DNA of 64,000 nt from Acinetobacter proteolyticus. Its GTDB lineage: Bacteria; Pseudomonadota; Gammaproteobacteria; Pseudomonadales; Moraxellaceae. The notes beneath the pieces were generated by a model that searched no databases, was not told where the DNA came from, and saw only the letters and a program-made list of their open reading frames with translations. Positions 16,906 through 26,440 of this stretch are shown here, piece after piece. The stretch's first letter is position 1, and each line of letters opens with the position of its first letter. A program made the position numbers and the translations under genes. The stretch lies in contig NZ_KB849179.1 of the NCBI RefSeq assembly GCF_000367945.1, forward strand, positions 1 to 64,000. Direction: 5' to 3'.

Positions 16906-17310
16906 ATGTCACAACATCGGCAAGATTTAGGGCAATGGGCTGAGCAGGCAGCACTTGCTCTTTTGCAATCGCAGCAATATGAATGTATAGAACGAAATTA
17001 TCACTCACGTTATGGTGAAATAGATTTAATCGTAAAGCGGGATAAGCAGCTGGTTTTTGTCGAAGTTAAAGCCCGATCAATCGGGAGTTATGCAGAAGCC
17101 TGTGAAGTCATCTCGCTTGCCCAGCAGCGTAAAATTATTAAGACCGCACAATGGTTTTTACAGAAATCTCCACATTATGAGGAGTTTGATTGTCGTTTTG
17201 ATGTGATTTGTTTTGATTTTCCACAGAAAATTGCAAAAACAGTACAACCAGATTTTTCAAAATTGCAGTATGATCAGCAATGGATTGAACATGCATTTAC
17301 TTTAGATTGA
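16906..17310 (+). CDS. yraN: UPF0102 family protein YraN
   Basis: The 134-residue protein matches YraN, a small nuclease-like fold. Motifs are [15 protein letters not shown], the [21 protein letters not shown] core with D, E and K in restriction-endonuclease-like positions, and [10 protein letters not shown]. The cellular role is unsettled. It begins 12 nt after the lpoA-like gene and belongs to the same transcription unit. Confidence 0.92.
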   Translation: MSQHRQDLGQWAEQAALALLQSQQYECIERNYHSRYGEIDLIVKRDKQLVFVEVKARSIGSYAEACEVISLAQQRKIIKTAQWFLQKSPHYEEFDCRFDVICFDFPQKIAKTVQPDFSKLQYDQQWIEHAFTLD

Positions 17311-17381
17311 TTGATCGGTCTACTGTAAAGCTAAATATTGAAAATTGAACAAATTTGTTTGTAGATAGGGAGTCTTGCCAA

Positions 17382-18092
17382 GTGTTAAAACGTTTATCGA
17401 TTACGTTGCTTTGCGCTGCAAGTTTATCGGGTTGTGCTAGTTTTATTTCTGGTGGTACAGGAAGTTCACCCGTTGGAACGAATAGTGGTGAACGTAGTCT
17501 AGGGCAGATTTTTATTGATTCTTCAATCAAACGTACTGCAAATATCAATTTGTACAAATTAGATCACCGTTTCAAACAGTCACGTATCAACATTGAAAGT
17601 TTTCACAGCAATGTTTTATTGACAGGACAAGTTCCTGATCCATATTTAAAACAACTGGCGGAAGACAATTTACGTTCAATGTCGGATGTGAAGGCCGTAC
17701 ATAACTACATTACGGTGGGTGACAAGGTGGGTTATAACACCATCATGCAAGATGCAACAGTTACTGCAAATACCCGTGGTCTGTTAATGAAAGCACCTGT
17801 TGTCTCTGACAGTAAAGTACTTGTACATACTGAAAATGGCGTGCTGTATGTAATGGGGCGTTTAAATACTGCTGAATCAAGAGATTTAGATGACGTCTTA
17901 CAAAAAGTTGGAAATGTGACTAAAATTGTGACACTCATTGACAATGTGGATCAACCTTCTGGTACCGTAGCAAGTTCAACCGCGGCAGCGCCGATGGTCG
18001 GAACAGCAACGACACAGCCTTTAGTTGAGACACCTGTTGCAATTGATCCAGATCAGGCGGACCCTGCGACCATTACTCCAACTAATCCTTAA
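17382..18092 (+). CDS. dolP: BON-domain outer-membrane lipoprotein (DolP/YraP-like)
   Basis: The GTG at 17382 has a GGGAG site 9 nt upstream. The signal ends in the lipobox LSGC at residues ~15-18. Two BON domains follow: about residues 55-115 (INIESFHSNVLLTGQVP) and 125-195 (SKVLVHTENGVLYVMGRL). A low-complexity tail rich in T, A and P closes the protein. DolP supports outer-membrane integrity and BAM function. E. coli order is lpoA-yraN-diaA-dolP; diaA is absent here. Confidence 0.88.
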   Translation: MLKRLSITLLCAASLSGCASFISGGTGSSPVGTNSGERSLGQIFIDSSIKRTANINLYKLDHRFKQSRINIESFHSNVLLTGQVPDPYLKQLAEDNLRSMSDVKAVHNYITVGDKVGYNTIMQDATVTANTRGLLMKAPVVSDSKVLVHTENGVLYVMGRLNTAESRDLDDVLQKVGNVTKIVTLIDNVDQPSGTVASSTAAAPMVGTATTQPLVETPVAIDPDQADPATITPTNP

Positions 18093-18095
18093 TTT

Positions 18096-18968
18096 ATGAA
18101 GCAACTTATCCAACAAGTACAAGAAAATGTAATCAAGGCGAAAACCCTTTATCAGGAGTTTCGCCTTTATGATTTTGCTAGTTATTCAATTAATTACCTA
18201 ACACCCAAAGATACTTTTGAGAAGGAAGAGCATCTTGCTTATGGACTGAAAGCAAGACAGCGTCTGGATCTGTATCGGACTAAAAATCCGAAAAAGCAAA
18301 GACCGCTGATTATATTTGTACATGGTGGCTCTTGGCAGCATGGCAATAAGCGTGATTATTTATTTGTTGGAGAAAGCTTTGCAAGAGAAGGCTATGATGT
18401 TGCAGTCATTAACTATCACCTTGCACCTGAGCATATCTTTCCGACCTATATTGATGATATTGCTCAAGCGATTCACTACCTCAGCCAAAATCAAAGCAAA
18501 TTAAACATTTCTACGGACAATATCATTTTGATGGGGCATTCTGCGGGTGCTTTTAATGTGATGTCGGTGGTCTATTCAGCCTATTCACAAAATTTTAAAT
18601 ATAAAGACAAGATTCGTGCCATTGTGGGTATGGCGGGACCTTATCATTTTGATTATAAGGGTGACCCGTTAGCAGAACACGCTTTTGATCTGAAAGTGTC
18701 GTACCAACAGGTAATGCCTTATTACTTTATTGAACCGAATCAGATTAAGCATTATTTATTGATGGCGGAGCAAGATCAGCTCGTCGGTAAGGAAAATAGT
18801 TTTGATCTGGATAAGGCGTTAAGAGAAAAGGGCAATCATAGTCACATCGCCGTGATTCCAAAAACGGGACATATCACTATTGTGGCGACACTGGCCAGTT
18901 TAATGAGCCATTATTTCAAAACCAAACGGACGATTCTGCACTTTCTAGATGAAGCCTTAGATCCTTAA
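18096..18968 (+). CDS. Alpha/beta hydrolase (esterase/kynurenine formamidase-like)
   Basis: The 290-residue protein has the oxyanion motif HGGSWQHG near residue 75, the nucleophile elbow GHSAGAF near residue 147 and a late GHITIV histidine. These are hallmarks of the alpha/beta hydrolase-3/esterase group. No signal peptide is present, so it is probably cytoplasmic. It starts 3 nt after dolP and is likely co-transcribed. Substrate unknown. Confidence 0.85.
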   Translation: MKQLIQQVQENVIKAKTLYQEFRLYDFASYSINYLTPKDTFEKEEHLAYGLKARQRLDLYRTKNPKKQRPLIIFVHGGSWQHGNKRDYLFVGESFAREGYDVAVINYHLAPEHIFPTYIDDIAQAIHYLSQNQSKLNISTDNIILMGHSAGAFNVMSVVYSAYSQNFKYKDKIRAIVGMAGPYHFDYKGDPLAEHAFDLKVSYQQVMPYYFIEPNQIKHYLLMAEQDQLVGKENSFDLDKALREKGNHSHIAVIPKTGHITIVATLASLMSHYFKTKRTILHFLDEALDP

Positions 18969-18973
18969 TCAAT

Positions 18974-19002
18974 AAAAAAGCATCGTTTAAGATGCTTTTT
19001 TA
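18974..19002. terminator. Bidirectional terminator between hydrolase and nudC
   Basis: AAAAAAGCATC, loop GTTTAA, and GATGCTTTTTT form a stem with A and T tracts on both sides. It overlaps the last codons of nudC. Confidence 0.85.
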
Positions 19003-19739
19003 TTGTCGATCATTTGCATGATCATGCTATGGGCAATACTGCCTTTAAATGGAATTTCGGGCAGTTGATCAAACTTAAAGAATTGAGCATCACTAATTTC
19101 TTCAAGTTGTAACTGGATATCCCCAGATTCATATTCGGCATGAAAGGCGATCATCAGATTACTTGGAAACGGCCACGGTTGACTCGACATATAGCGAATA
19201 TTTTTCAGTTTCAGTCCAACTTCTTCAAAAGCTTCACGTTGCACCGCTTCTTCTAAAGTTTCACCAACTTCAACAAAACCAGCAATTAACCCATACATAT
19301 TACTTTTATTATGCGCAGATTTTGCCAATAGAACTTCATCCTGACCTTTGGTGATAATGGTAATGATACATGGCTGTACGCGAGGATACTGATGATAAGC
19401 ACAGGCAGGGCAAACCATGGCATATTCTTTAGGGTGAATTTCAGTGGCATGTCCACAATGGCTGCAAAACTTGTGGTTACGGCGCCATTCCAGTAATTGA
19501 ACGGCACGGCTAGCTTGCAGGAAGTCACTGCTGGACCAAGATTGAATCAATTCCCGAATAGGAATCAGTTGATAGCCTTCGGGAATGGCTTCATTTTCCA
19601 GTAGATCACGTGCAATGACGTGATCATTATGATGGATGGGCAGGTCACTTGCTAATTTCTCAACTTGAGGAAGTTGGAAGTTTTGGTCGACTAACAGTTT
19701 TTGGTGTTGAAAAATATAAGCAAGTGATAGTTGAGTCAT
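18987..19739 (-). CDS. nudC: NADH pyrophosphatase NudC
   Basis: The 250-residue protein has the NudC zinc ribbon (FCSHCGHATE and CPACAYHQYPR near residues 92-120) followed by a Nudix box starting GFVEVGETLEEA near residue 158 with the REAFEEVGL catalytic part. The SQPWPFPSNLM motif downstream is the NudC-specific NADH signature. It hydrolyses NAD(H) and can remove NAD caps from RNA. It abuts the fimL stop codon. Confidence 0.94.
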   Translation of the reverse strand: MTQLSLAYIFQHQKLLVDQNFQLPQVEKLASDLPIHHNDHVIARDLLENEAIPEGYQLIPIRELIQSWSSSDFLQASRAVQLLEWRRNHKFCSHCGHATEIHPKEYAMVCPACAYHQYPRVQPCIITIITKGQDEVLLAKSAHNKSNMYGLIAGFVEVGETLEEAVQREAFEEVGLKLKNIRYMSSQPWPFPSNLMIAFHAEYESGDIQLQLEEISDAQFFKFDQLPEIPFKGSIAHSMIMQMIDNKKAS

Positions 19740-21385
19740 TATGCGGCTATAGTTTGTAATTGCTGACTGTTTGATAATGCCACATCAAACATAGATTGCA
19801 ATACAGGTTGCTTATTCTTCAAGTTATCCACTAATAAATCTAAACCAGCCACAACATTCAAGATGCAATTAATCTGTTCAGCATTGAAGGCTTGATTTTG
19901 GGCCAGGCGGTACTGGGCAAAATGAGCCGCACCCAATAAAGCAGTTTGTTGTGCTGAACTACCCAAGAATAACGCTGCGCCAGAAAGCTCTTTTAGATAC
20001 TCAGGCAGGGCTTCCAAACTATGCGCAGCAGGGTCTTGAATATATAGGCTCAGAGTCTGAGTTAGGGTATCAATCAGAGTTTTGGTTTCGGTCAGTAATG
20101 CTTTATGTGCTTCATCTAGGCGATCAAGCGAAATCTGCATATTATTGACACGTAACTGTAAACGGCTTGAGGTGTAATTCCGTTCCAGAATGCCAATTGA
20201 ATTCATTGAAGCCAGAATGCTGTTCATTAGCTGTTGCACCGAAGTCGCATCGGTTAAGGTATTCGGTTGACTTAGTTTTTCCGCTTGCTGAGTTAACTCT
20301 CTTGCCGCTTCATTTAAATTCAACACTTTAAAAACATTCGAGAGTTGGTGTAGCTTCTGCTGTAACTCTTGGGTTTTTTCAGCCGACATATTTTGATGAT
20401 TGTACTCAATCTCATTTCGGATTTGAGCCATTTCATCGGTCATCAATTGACTGATGGTATGTACCGTTTCATAGTCAGGACCATATAAATGACGGCTTAA
20501 CACCTGTAGCTGTGTATCGCTGAGTAATTCATCGCCAATGTTCAGTTGCTCACGAATATGGTGCGATACATCATCTTCTTGGCTAATACAGATGCATAGA
20601 ATGTCTGCAAGATCAGCAATACTATTTTTAAAGCTTGCTGGTTGCAGCAAGAATTTACCAATATTGGTTTCAATTTGAATCAGGGTGCGAAGACGCGCTT
20701 CGGTAATCGAGAGCTCATTGATGTGGCTCAGCCCCACATTCACCAGTTGCCAGTATTGCTGACTTGGTTGAGCTGTTGCTAAACCTGCCACATAAACACC
20801 GACCAATTTAATCCCCTGTAGATCAAGCGCTGTTTCTGATTGTCGAATCAGTTTGTTTAAGCATAGTTTATACAGCTGATGAATATATTGTGACTGCTCC
20901 AAACTCGGTGCTTGTGGCAAATTAAAACTTGGCGTAATGAATTCAAGTAGTGGCTGTACCGTTTGACCTTCTTTGGTGAGTGGTTTACCTAATGCTTTCT
21001 CTAAACGATTGAGGGTATCGAGTAAGAATTGCGGAACTTTGACTTCACGTAAGCAAATGAATTCAATATAACGCTTCAGCATGGTGGTGCCTTCACTGAG
21101 GGCAATCACATCACTGGTTTGAATCTGCTGGGGTTGTGCCATAATTTTACGCATCAACTCAGCAGAGTATTGGGTAATTTGCGATAAATGCGGCATATCA
21201 ATTAATGCCAGCACTTGTGTACATTGTTCAAATTGGTTCAGCGCATCATCAATCCCGAATGGTAATGCTTGTTCTTCGGCAAGGGTATTGACCGCTGTTT
21301 CTACCAATTTAATCGAATTGTCGATTTCATTTTTTATTATTAATAATGCCGTTGGGTCGAAATGAATCGAGGTTTGGTAAGACAT
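19739..21385 (-). CDS. fimL: FimL-like type IV pilus/cAMP regulatory protein
   Basis: The 548-residue helical protein resembles the N-terminal HPt-like region of ChpA but has no histidine kinase, CheW or receiver domain. Length and make-up match Pseudomonas FimL (~550 aa), which links Pil-Chp signalling to adenylate cyclase and twitching motility. Visible landmarks are FDPTALLIIKNEIDNSI at the start and the repeat-like helical blocks to the end. No phosphorylatable HPt signature is seen. Its stop overlaps the start of nudC. Confidence 0.78.
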   Translation of the reverse strand: MSYQTSIHFDPTALLIIKNEIDNSIKLVETAVNTLAEEQALPFGIDDALNQFEQCTQVLALIDMPHLSQITQYSAELMRKIMAQPQQIQTSDVIALSEGTTMLKRYIEFICLREVKVPQFLLDTLNRLEKALGKPLTKEGQTVQPLLEFITPSFNLPQAPSLEQSQYIHQLYKLCLNKLIRQSETALDLQGIKLVGVYVAGLATAQPSQQYWQLVNVGLSHINELSITEARLRTLIQIETNIGKFLLQPASFKNSIADLADILCICISQEDDVSHHIREQLNIGDELLSDTQLQVLSRHLYGPDYETVHTISQLMTDEMAQIRNEIEYNHQNMSAEKTQELQQKLHQLSNVFKVLNLNEAARELTQQAEKLSQPNTLTDATSVQQLMNSILASMNSIGILERNYTSSRLQLRVNNMQISLDRLDEAHKALLTETKTLIDTLTQTLSLYIQDPAAHSLEALPEYLKELSGAALFLGSSAQQTALLGAAHFAQYRLAQNQAFNAEQINCILNVVAGLDLLVDNLKNKQPVLQSMFDVALSNSQQLQTIAA

Positions 21386-21401
21386 ATGACCTACACCTTT
21401 C

Positions 21402-21446
21402 CTAAGTTGTTATATCCATGGACCTCCTTTTTTAGGAGGTCTAAAT
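21402..21446 (-). promoter_or_regulatory. Hairpin with Shine-Dalgarno and 5-codon ORF before fimL
   Basis: On the minus strand GACCTCC, loop TAAAAA, and GGAGGTC form a stem whose second arm carries AAGGAGGT. It stands just before an ATG that opens a 5-codon ORF (MDITT, 21402-21419), 16 nt upstream of fimL. It could be a terminator remnant of the upstream gene or a translational control leader. No U-run is present. Confidence 0.35.
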
Positions 21447-21512
21447 CTTTAAGGCTTAATATAACTTAACTTTAGAGCCTTGAAATACAAAAAATTACAG
21501 TGAGCTGCAAAT

Positions 21513-22868
21513 TTATTTTGCGAAAAGGCAAGGCTCTCCATGTTTTTGTTCGAATTGTTTGACCCAGGTCTCATGTTCATTTAATTCATGTTCTGATGGC
21601 TCGATCACAGGGAGGTCGATTTGTACTCGCTGACGAGTGGTTTTGCCTTGGTTCTGTTCTGTTTGTGAAAGGGCATCCATATCAAATGAAACTTGCCCAC
21701 CGGTCATGGCAAGATAAACATCGGCCAAGATTTCGGCATCGAGTAATGCACCATGGAAAGTACGATCTCGCGCTGGAATTTCGTAACGACGGACCAAGGC
21801 ATCCAAAGAGTTTTTTTGTCCAGGATGCTTATTTTTGGCCATCGCCAAGGTATCGGTAACTTCACAGACCTCAGAAAGCGGAGGTAATCCAGTGCGTTTG
21901 AACTCCATATCCAAGAAGTTCATATCGAAGGTCGCGTTATGCGCGATAATTTCGGCACCTTTTAGGAAGTCAAAAAGTACATCGGAAATTTCAGCGTATT
22001 TAGGTTTGTCTTTTAAAAAGTCATCGCTGATACCATGCACATTTTCAGAGTCGCCGACAGGTTTTTCAGGATTGATATAGATATGAATCGAGCTGCCTGT
22101 GAGCTTGCGGTTAATCATTTCAATCGCACCGACTTCGATAATACGGTCACCATCTTGATAGTAAAAACCTGTGGTTTCAGTATCGAGAATCAGTTGGCGC
22201 GGGCCTTGTAAATCTAATTTTGCTTTGGTGATGACAATGTGAGGATGCTGATTTAATGGAGTAGCTTCTACTACTTCATCTGATGCTGCCTTTTCATCCA
22301 TATGATCCAATACTTCTTCAAGTTCTGATTCTTCGATCATTTCATCGCTATCCACTTCAATATCTAATCCGAAAGGATCATTTAAGAGCCAATCGGATTC
22401 AGGCTTTTTTGTATCAGCGTTAGCCTGTGTTGCAGATTTAAGTTGTTGTGCCGTTTGTTCAGCACCTAAGTTGGCCAATTGGTCTGCCATTTCATTGCCT
22501 GCATGTCCTGCATGGCCCTTGATCCAGTTCCATTCGATTTCACGATTGGCACAGACGGCATCGAGCTTTTGCCATAGATCTGGATTTTTAACATCTTTCC
22601 AGTTTTTCTTTTTCCAACCGTGAATCCATTCGGTGATGCCTTGTTTGACATAATTGGAGTCAGTCCAGATGATTAAACGCGCATCGGTGGGGCAGAATGA
22701 AACACCTTCAATCGCCGCTTGAAGCTCCATACGATTATTGGTTGTCTCAGGTTCACCGCCAAACAGTTTATGCTCACCTTGTTCGGTAATGACATACGCA
22801 CCCCAACCACCAAGACCTGGGTTACCTTTGCATGCGCCATCAACGTAAAGAGTGATTGTTTGTGACAT
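21513..22868 (-). CDS. dnaQ: Fused ribonuclease HI and DNA polymerase III epsilon subunit
   Basis: Residues 1-135 are RNase HI with catalytic D10 (YVDGACKGNPG), E48, D70 (IWTDSNYV) and D129, plus H119. Residues ~136-222 form a variable acidic linker. Residues ~223-400 are the DEDDh proofreading exonuclease with D229/E231 (LILDTETTGF), D315 (HNATFD), H372 and D377 (FHGALLDAE). GGQVSF near residue 391 lies where epsilon has its clamp-binding motif. Both active sites look intact. In E. coli rnhA and dnaQ are separate divergent neighbours, so this is a fusion of that pair. Confidence 0.95.
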   Translation of the reverse strand: MSQTITLYVDGACKGNPGLGGWGAYVITEQGEHKLFGGEPETTNNRMELQAAIEGVSFCPTDARLIIWTDSNYVKQGITEWIHGWKKKNWKDVKNPDLWQKLDAVCANREIEWNWIKGHAGHAGNEMADQLANLGAEQTAQQLKSATQANADTKKPESDWLLNDPFGLDIEVDSDEMIEESELEEVLDHMDEKAASDEVVEATPLNQHPHIVITKAKLDLQGPRQLILDTETTGFYYQDGDRIIEVGAIEMINRKLTGSSIHIYINPEKPVGDSENVHGISDDFLKDKPKYAEISDVLFDFLKGAEIIAHNATFDMNFLDMEFKRTGLPPLSEVCEVTDTLAMAKNKHPGQKNSLDALVRRYEIPARDRTFHGALLDAEILADVYLAMTGGQVSFDMDALSQTEQNQGKTTRQRVQIDLPVIEPSEHELNEHETWVKQFEQKHGEPCLFAK

Positions 22869-23179
22869 ATCTGAACCTGAACAATTTAAGCAGAATAAAA
22901 ATTGAGTATGTGCAATCCGAAAAAGGAATGCTCAATATTCAAGGATTACCTAAGCCAATTTACCTTGGGCTTAAGTAAGTAGCGAATTTTAGCATTTTCG
23001 AGCGATGTCTTGTATTGTAAAGCTAAATTCCGATTCTGAACGTTACAAAACTCATCTTTTTTAATTTCTTGTAACATTTCCATGCAAATCACGTTAAATT
23101 ATTGCCTTGTCTAAGTGCCATGCTTTACTACAATGGCAAATCGAAGAAATAAACTAGCGTGAGTTGACTGGAAGTTTTT
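22869..23179. other. Divergent intergenic region between rnhA-dnaQ and mltD
   Basis: About 310 bp without a convincing ORF. It must hold the divergent promoters; no operator or RNA structure stands out. Confidence 0.5.
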
Positions 23180-26100
23180 ATGTATAAATCGAGCACATTG
23201 GTGTCGCAAACATCTGCAACATCATTATTCAAAATTACTGTACTTACTTCTGCTCTCGTTGCGTTGGGAATCACCACAGGGTGTTCTTCAACCCCTCAAT
23301 CAAGTAAAGCATCATCTTCTAAGCAAGCAGGTTCAGGTTATCTGGATGCCAGTAGCTTAGATTCGCTTGAAGATTTGTTATCTGCAACAGATATGCGTGC
23401 CGTGGAAGGCGATCGTCTATTGGTGCTGAAACACGGTGATGTGTGGAAACGAATGACAGTTGGATTCAAGATGGACTTGAATCATTGGGATTCTCGTATT
23501 GAAGCGCAACGTAGCTGGTTTATTTCACGTCAACCGTATTTAGACCGTTTAAGTGCACGTGCCAGCCGCTATTTATATCACACCGTAAAAGAAGCTGAAC
23601 GTCGTGGTATGCCAACAGAACTGGCATTATTGCCAATTATTGAAAGTTCCTATGACCCTGCTGCGACCAGTAGTGCGGCAGCGGCAGGTTTATGGCAGTT
23701 TATTCCAAGTACGGGCCGAATTTATGGCTTACAACAAACCAGCCTCTATGATGGCCGTCGTGACGTGGTCGAATCGACACGTGCAGCATATGAATTCTTT
23801 GGTAGTTTATATAATCAGTTCGGTTCTTGGGAGCTTGCACTGGCCGCTTATAATGCGGGCCCAGGGCGTATCCAACAAGCAATTAACCGCAACCGCGCCG
23901 CAGGTTTACCAACCGATTATTGGTCATTGAAACTCCCGCAAGAAACCATGAACTATGTTCCGCGTTTCTTGGCTGTAGCACAAATTATTAAAAATCCAAA
24001 TGCTTATGGTGTGAGCTTACCACCGATTGCTAACCGTCCTCACTTCCGTGAAGTCAGTTTGGCGGCACCTCTTGAATTGAATCAGATTGCTTCAATCACG
24101 GGTTTAAGTCGTGCTGAGCTTTATGCATTGAACCCGGGTTATCGAGGTGAGATGGTTGATCCAATGAGCCCGATGCGTATTTTAATTCCTGCCGACCTTA
24201 GTCCTTCGATTGATGCAAAACTACGTTCCGGTAAAGCAAGTTCTGGTGGTTTCTGGGCAAGTAATAAAACTCCGCCGCCGATGAATACCAATCCGTTGAG
24301 TACTTCAACCACGGTTCGTACCACGACAAGTACCAGCCAAATTAGTAGCTCATCAACAGCAACACCACCGAATTTAACGGCAAGTAATACTTCTCGACCA
24401 ACATCATCAATTTCAAGTACCAGTAAGGTCAGCACACCTAGAGGCTCGAATGCTTTAGCCTCATTTGCTGCAGCGGCAGATGTGCCGAGCGCACCGCGTA
24501 TTCCAGTTGCGATTACACCTGCAACAAATGTGAAACCTGTGGTGACTGAACCGCCAATTTCTTCGAAAGAGCGTGAGCAAATTACGGCTGCAATTAAAGA
24601 AGAAGGCAAGAAAGAAACAGTGGCCCAAGTGTTAGAGCCACAAGCAACACAAGCTGAACGAGATCAGGTTGTGGCTGAAATCAAGGCGATTGCGCCGAAG
24701 GGCACAGAAATTGTCGATCCATTTGATGGCAAGATTAAATTAACAGCAATCCAAACCAGCCAGTCGGTTGCCGATGAAAAGGGTCAAGAAGTCAGTAAGG
24801 GCTTTGCTTATCCAAAGAACTTGGTTGAAGACAGTGCAACGGCCAATAGTGAAGATGCCAAGCGTAACCAAGGTAAGCCATATATCAAAACCGATACCGA
24901 TGTGGTAGTGGTTGCACCGAAAGGCAAGCGCAGCACTTATGTGGTACAACCAGGTGATACTTTAGCGATTATTGCGCAAAAAAATGGTGTGAACTGGCGT
25001 GATATTGCACAGTGGAATCAGATTGATCCAAACGGCACCTTATTTGTTGGCGCAAGCTTATATTTATATGATGCCAAACCTGAAGCGCCGAAAGCTGCAG
25101 AAAAACCCGATAGTTATGTGGTGCAGTCAGGGGATAGTTTAACTAACTTGGCTTCACGCTTTGATTTAAGCCTGAAACAGTTGGCGGATTATAATAATTT
25201 GTCTGTGACAGATGGTTTATTTGTTGGGCAAAAATTAACCTTGATTGAGCCAAAGAGTAATAGCCGTACAGCGCAACAGGCAACACGTACAACTGAAAGC
25301 AAAGCTACAGCGATTCAAAAAATTGCCACCAAATCCTATACGGTCAAGCGTGGTGAATATTTAAAGCTGATTGCTGATCGTTATGCATTGTCGAATCAGG
25401 AACTGGCTGATTTAACTTCTGGTTTAACTGCCGGTAGCAGCTTATTCGTTGGACAAAAAATTAATGTACCCTTACACGAAGTTTCTTCAACTCAGGAAAC
25501 AACTGAGCCAACGAAGAGCAGTGTGAAATACGACAATGTCAGCGCATCGACCAGTTATAAAACTGAAAATTATACCGTGCAACGTGGTGATACCTTATCT
25601 AGTATCGCAACCAAGTCGAAAATTAGCTTGAGCGAGTTGGCTGAGCTAAATAATTTAAAGGCGAATAGTGGTGTGCGTTTGGGTCAAAGCATAAAGATTC
25701 CTGCGGGTTCAACTGTGCCTGATCAGTATGTGGTGCAGTCCGGTGACAGTTTAAATGCGATTGCAGCCAAGTACAATCTGCAACTGAGCTATGTGGCTGA
25801 TCTGAATGGTTTGGAAAGAACCGCTGGTGTTCGTGTGGGGCAACGTTTGAAACTGACGGGTGAGGCACCTGCAAAAACCACTGCTAGCAATACAAGCAAA
25901 TCGAGAGAAGAAACTACACCAGATATTTATACGGTTAAGTCTGGCGATACGCTAGGTAATATCGCGAGCCGTCATAATTTACAGCTCGACTATGTTGCCG
26001 GTTTAAATGGTTTAACGCGCGGCAGTAATGTTCGTATTGGTCAAAAGCTCAAATTGACTGGCGATTTACCAAAAACTGAAACAGCAAAAGTAGATGACAG

Positions 26101-26434
26101 CAAAACAACGACCAAGCCTTCAGCATCAAGTCGTAATACTGAAAGATATGCCGTAAAAGCGGGAGAGTCTTTAAACAGTATTGCCAATCGTTTTGGGATG
26201 TCTGGACGTGAATTGGCGGAGTTAAATAATCTGAAAGCCAATGCAAGCCTGCAACGTGGTCAGAATATTGCAGTGCCTAAAACAGTGAGTGAATACAAAG
26301 TCAAACGTGGTGATACATTAATCGGCTTGGCAAGCCGTTATGGTTTAGACACAAGTGCATTGGCGGAAATGAATGATCTGACCCCAAGTACTCAATTACG
26401 CATCGGTGATGTGATTAAAGTGCCTAACTTGTAA
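23180..26434 (+). CDS. mltD: MltD-like membrane-bound lytic transglycosylase with eight LysM repeats
   Basis: The 1084-residue protein has a signal with a TTGC lipobox-like end near residue 35. An SLT domain follows at ~130-280 (LALLPIIESSYDP, catalytic E155, and AAAGLWQFIPSTGRIYG). A Ser/Thr/Pro-rich linker and eight C-terminal LysM modules come next, between residues ~585 and 1084, each opening like YVVQPGDTL, YTVQRGDTL or YKVKRGDTL. E. coli MltD is about 450 aa with two LysM. The enzyme cleaves peptidoglycan glycan strands at the outer membrane. The extra LysM units should strengthen wall binding. Confidence 0.93.
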   Translation: MYKSSTLVSQTSATSLFKITVLTSALVALGITTGCSSTPQSSKASSSKQAGSGYLDASSLDSLEDLLSATDMRAVEGDRLLVLKHGDVWKRMTVGFKMDLNHWDSRIEAQRSWFISRQPYLDRLSARASRYLYHTVKEAERRGMPTELALLPIIESSYDPAATSSAAAAGLWQFIPSTGRIYGLQQTSLYDGRRDVVESTRAAYEFFGSLYNQFGSWELALAAYNAGPGRIQQAINRNRAAGLPTDYWSLKLPQETMNYVPRFLAVAQIIKNPNAYGVSLPPIANRPHFREVSLAAPLELNQIASITGLSRAELYALNPGYRGEMVDPMSPMRILIPADLSPSIDAKLRSGKASSGGFWASNKTPPPMNTNPLSTSTTVRTTTSTSQISSSSTATPPNLTASNTSRPTSSISSTSKVSTPRGSNALASFAAAADVPSAPRIPVAITPATNVKPVVTEPPISSKEREQITAAIKEEGKKETVAQVLEPQATQAERDQVVAEIKAIAPKGTEIVDPFDGKIKLTAIQTSQSVADEKGQEVSKGFAYPKNLVEDSATANSEDAKRNQGKPYIKTDTDVVVVAPKGKRSTYVVQPGDTLAIIAQKNGVNWRDIAQWNQIDPNGTLFVGASLYLYDAKPEAPKAAEKPDSYVVQSGDSLTNLASRFDLSLKQLADYNNLSVTDGLFVGQKLTLIEPKSNSRTAQQATRTTESKATAIQKIATKSYTVKRGEYLKLIADRYALSNQELADLTSGLTAGSSLFVGQKINVPLHEVSSTQETTEPTKSSVKYDNVSASTSYKTENYTVQRGDTLSSIATKSKISLSELAELNNLKANSGVRLGQSIKIPAGSTVPDQYVVQSGDSLNAIAAKYNLQLSYVADLNGLERTAGVRVGQRLKLTGEAPAKTTASNTSKSREETTPDIYTVKSGDTLGNIASRHNLQLDYVAGLNGLTRGSNVRIGQKLKLTGDLPKTETAKVDDSKTTTKPSASSRNTERYAVKAGESLNSIANRFGMSGRELAELNNLKANASLQRGQNIAVPKTVSEYKVKRGDTLIGLASRYGLDTSALAEMNDLTPSTQLRIGDVIKVPNL

Positions 26435-26440
26435 TTGTAA

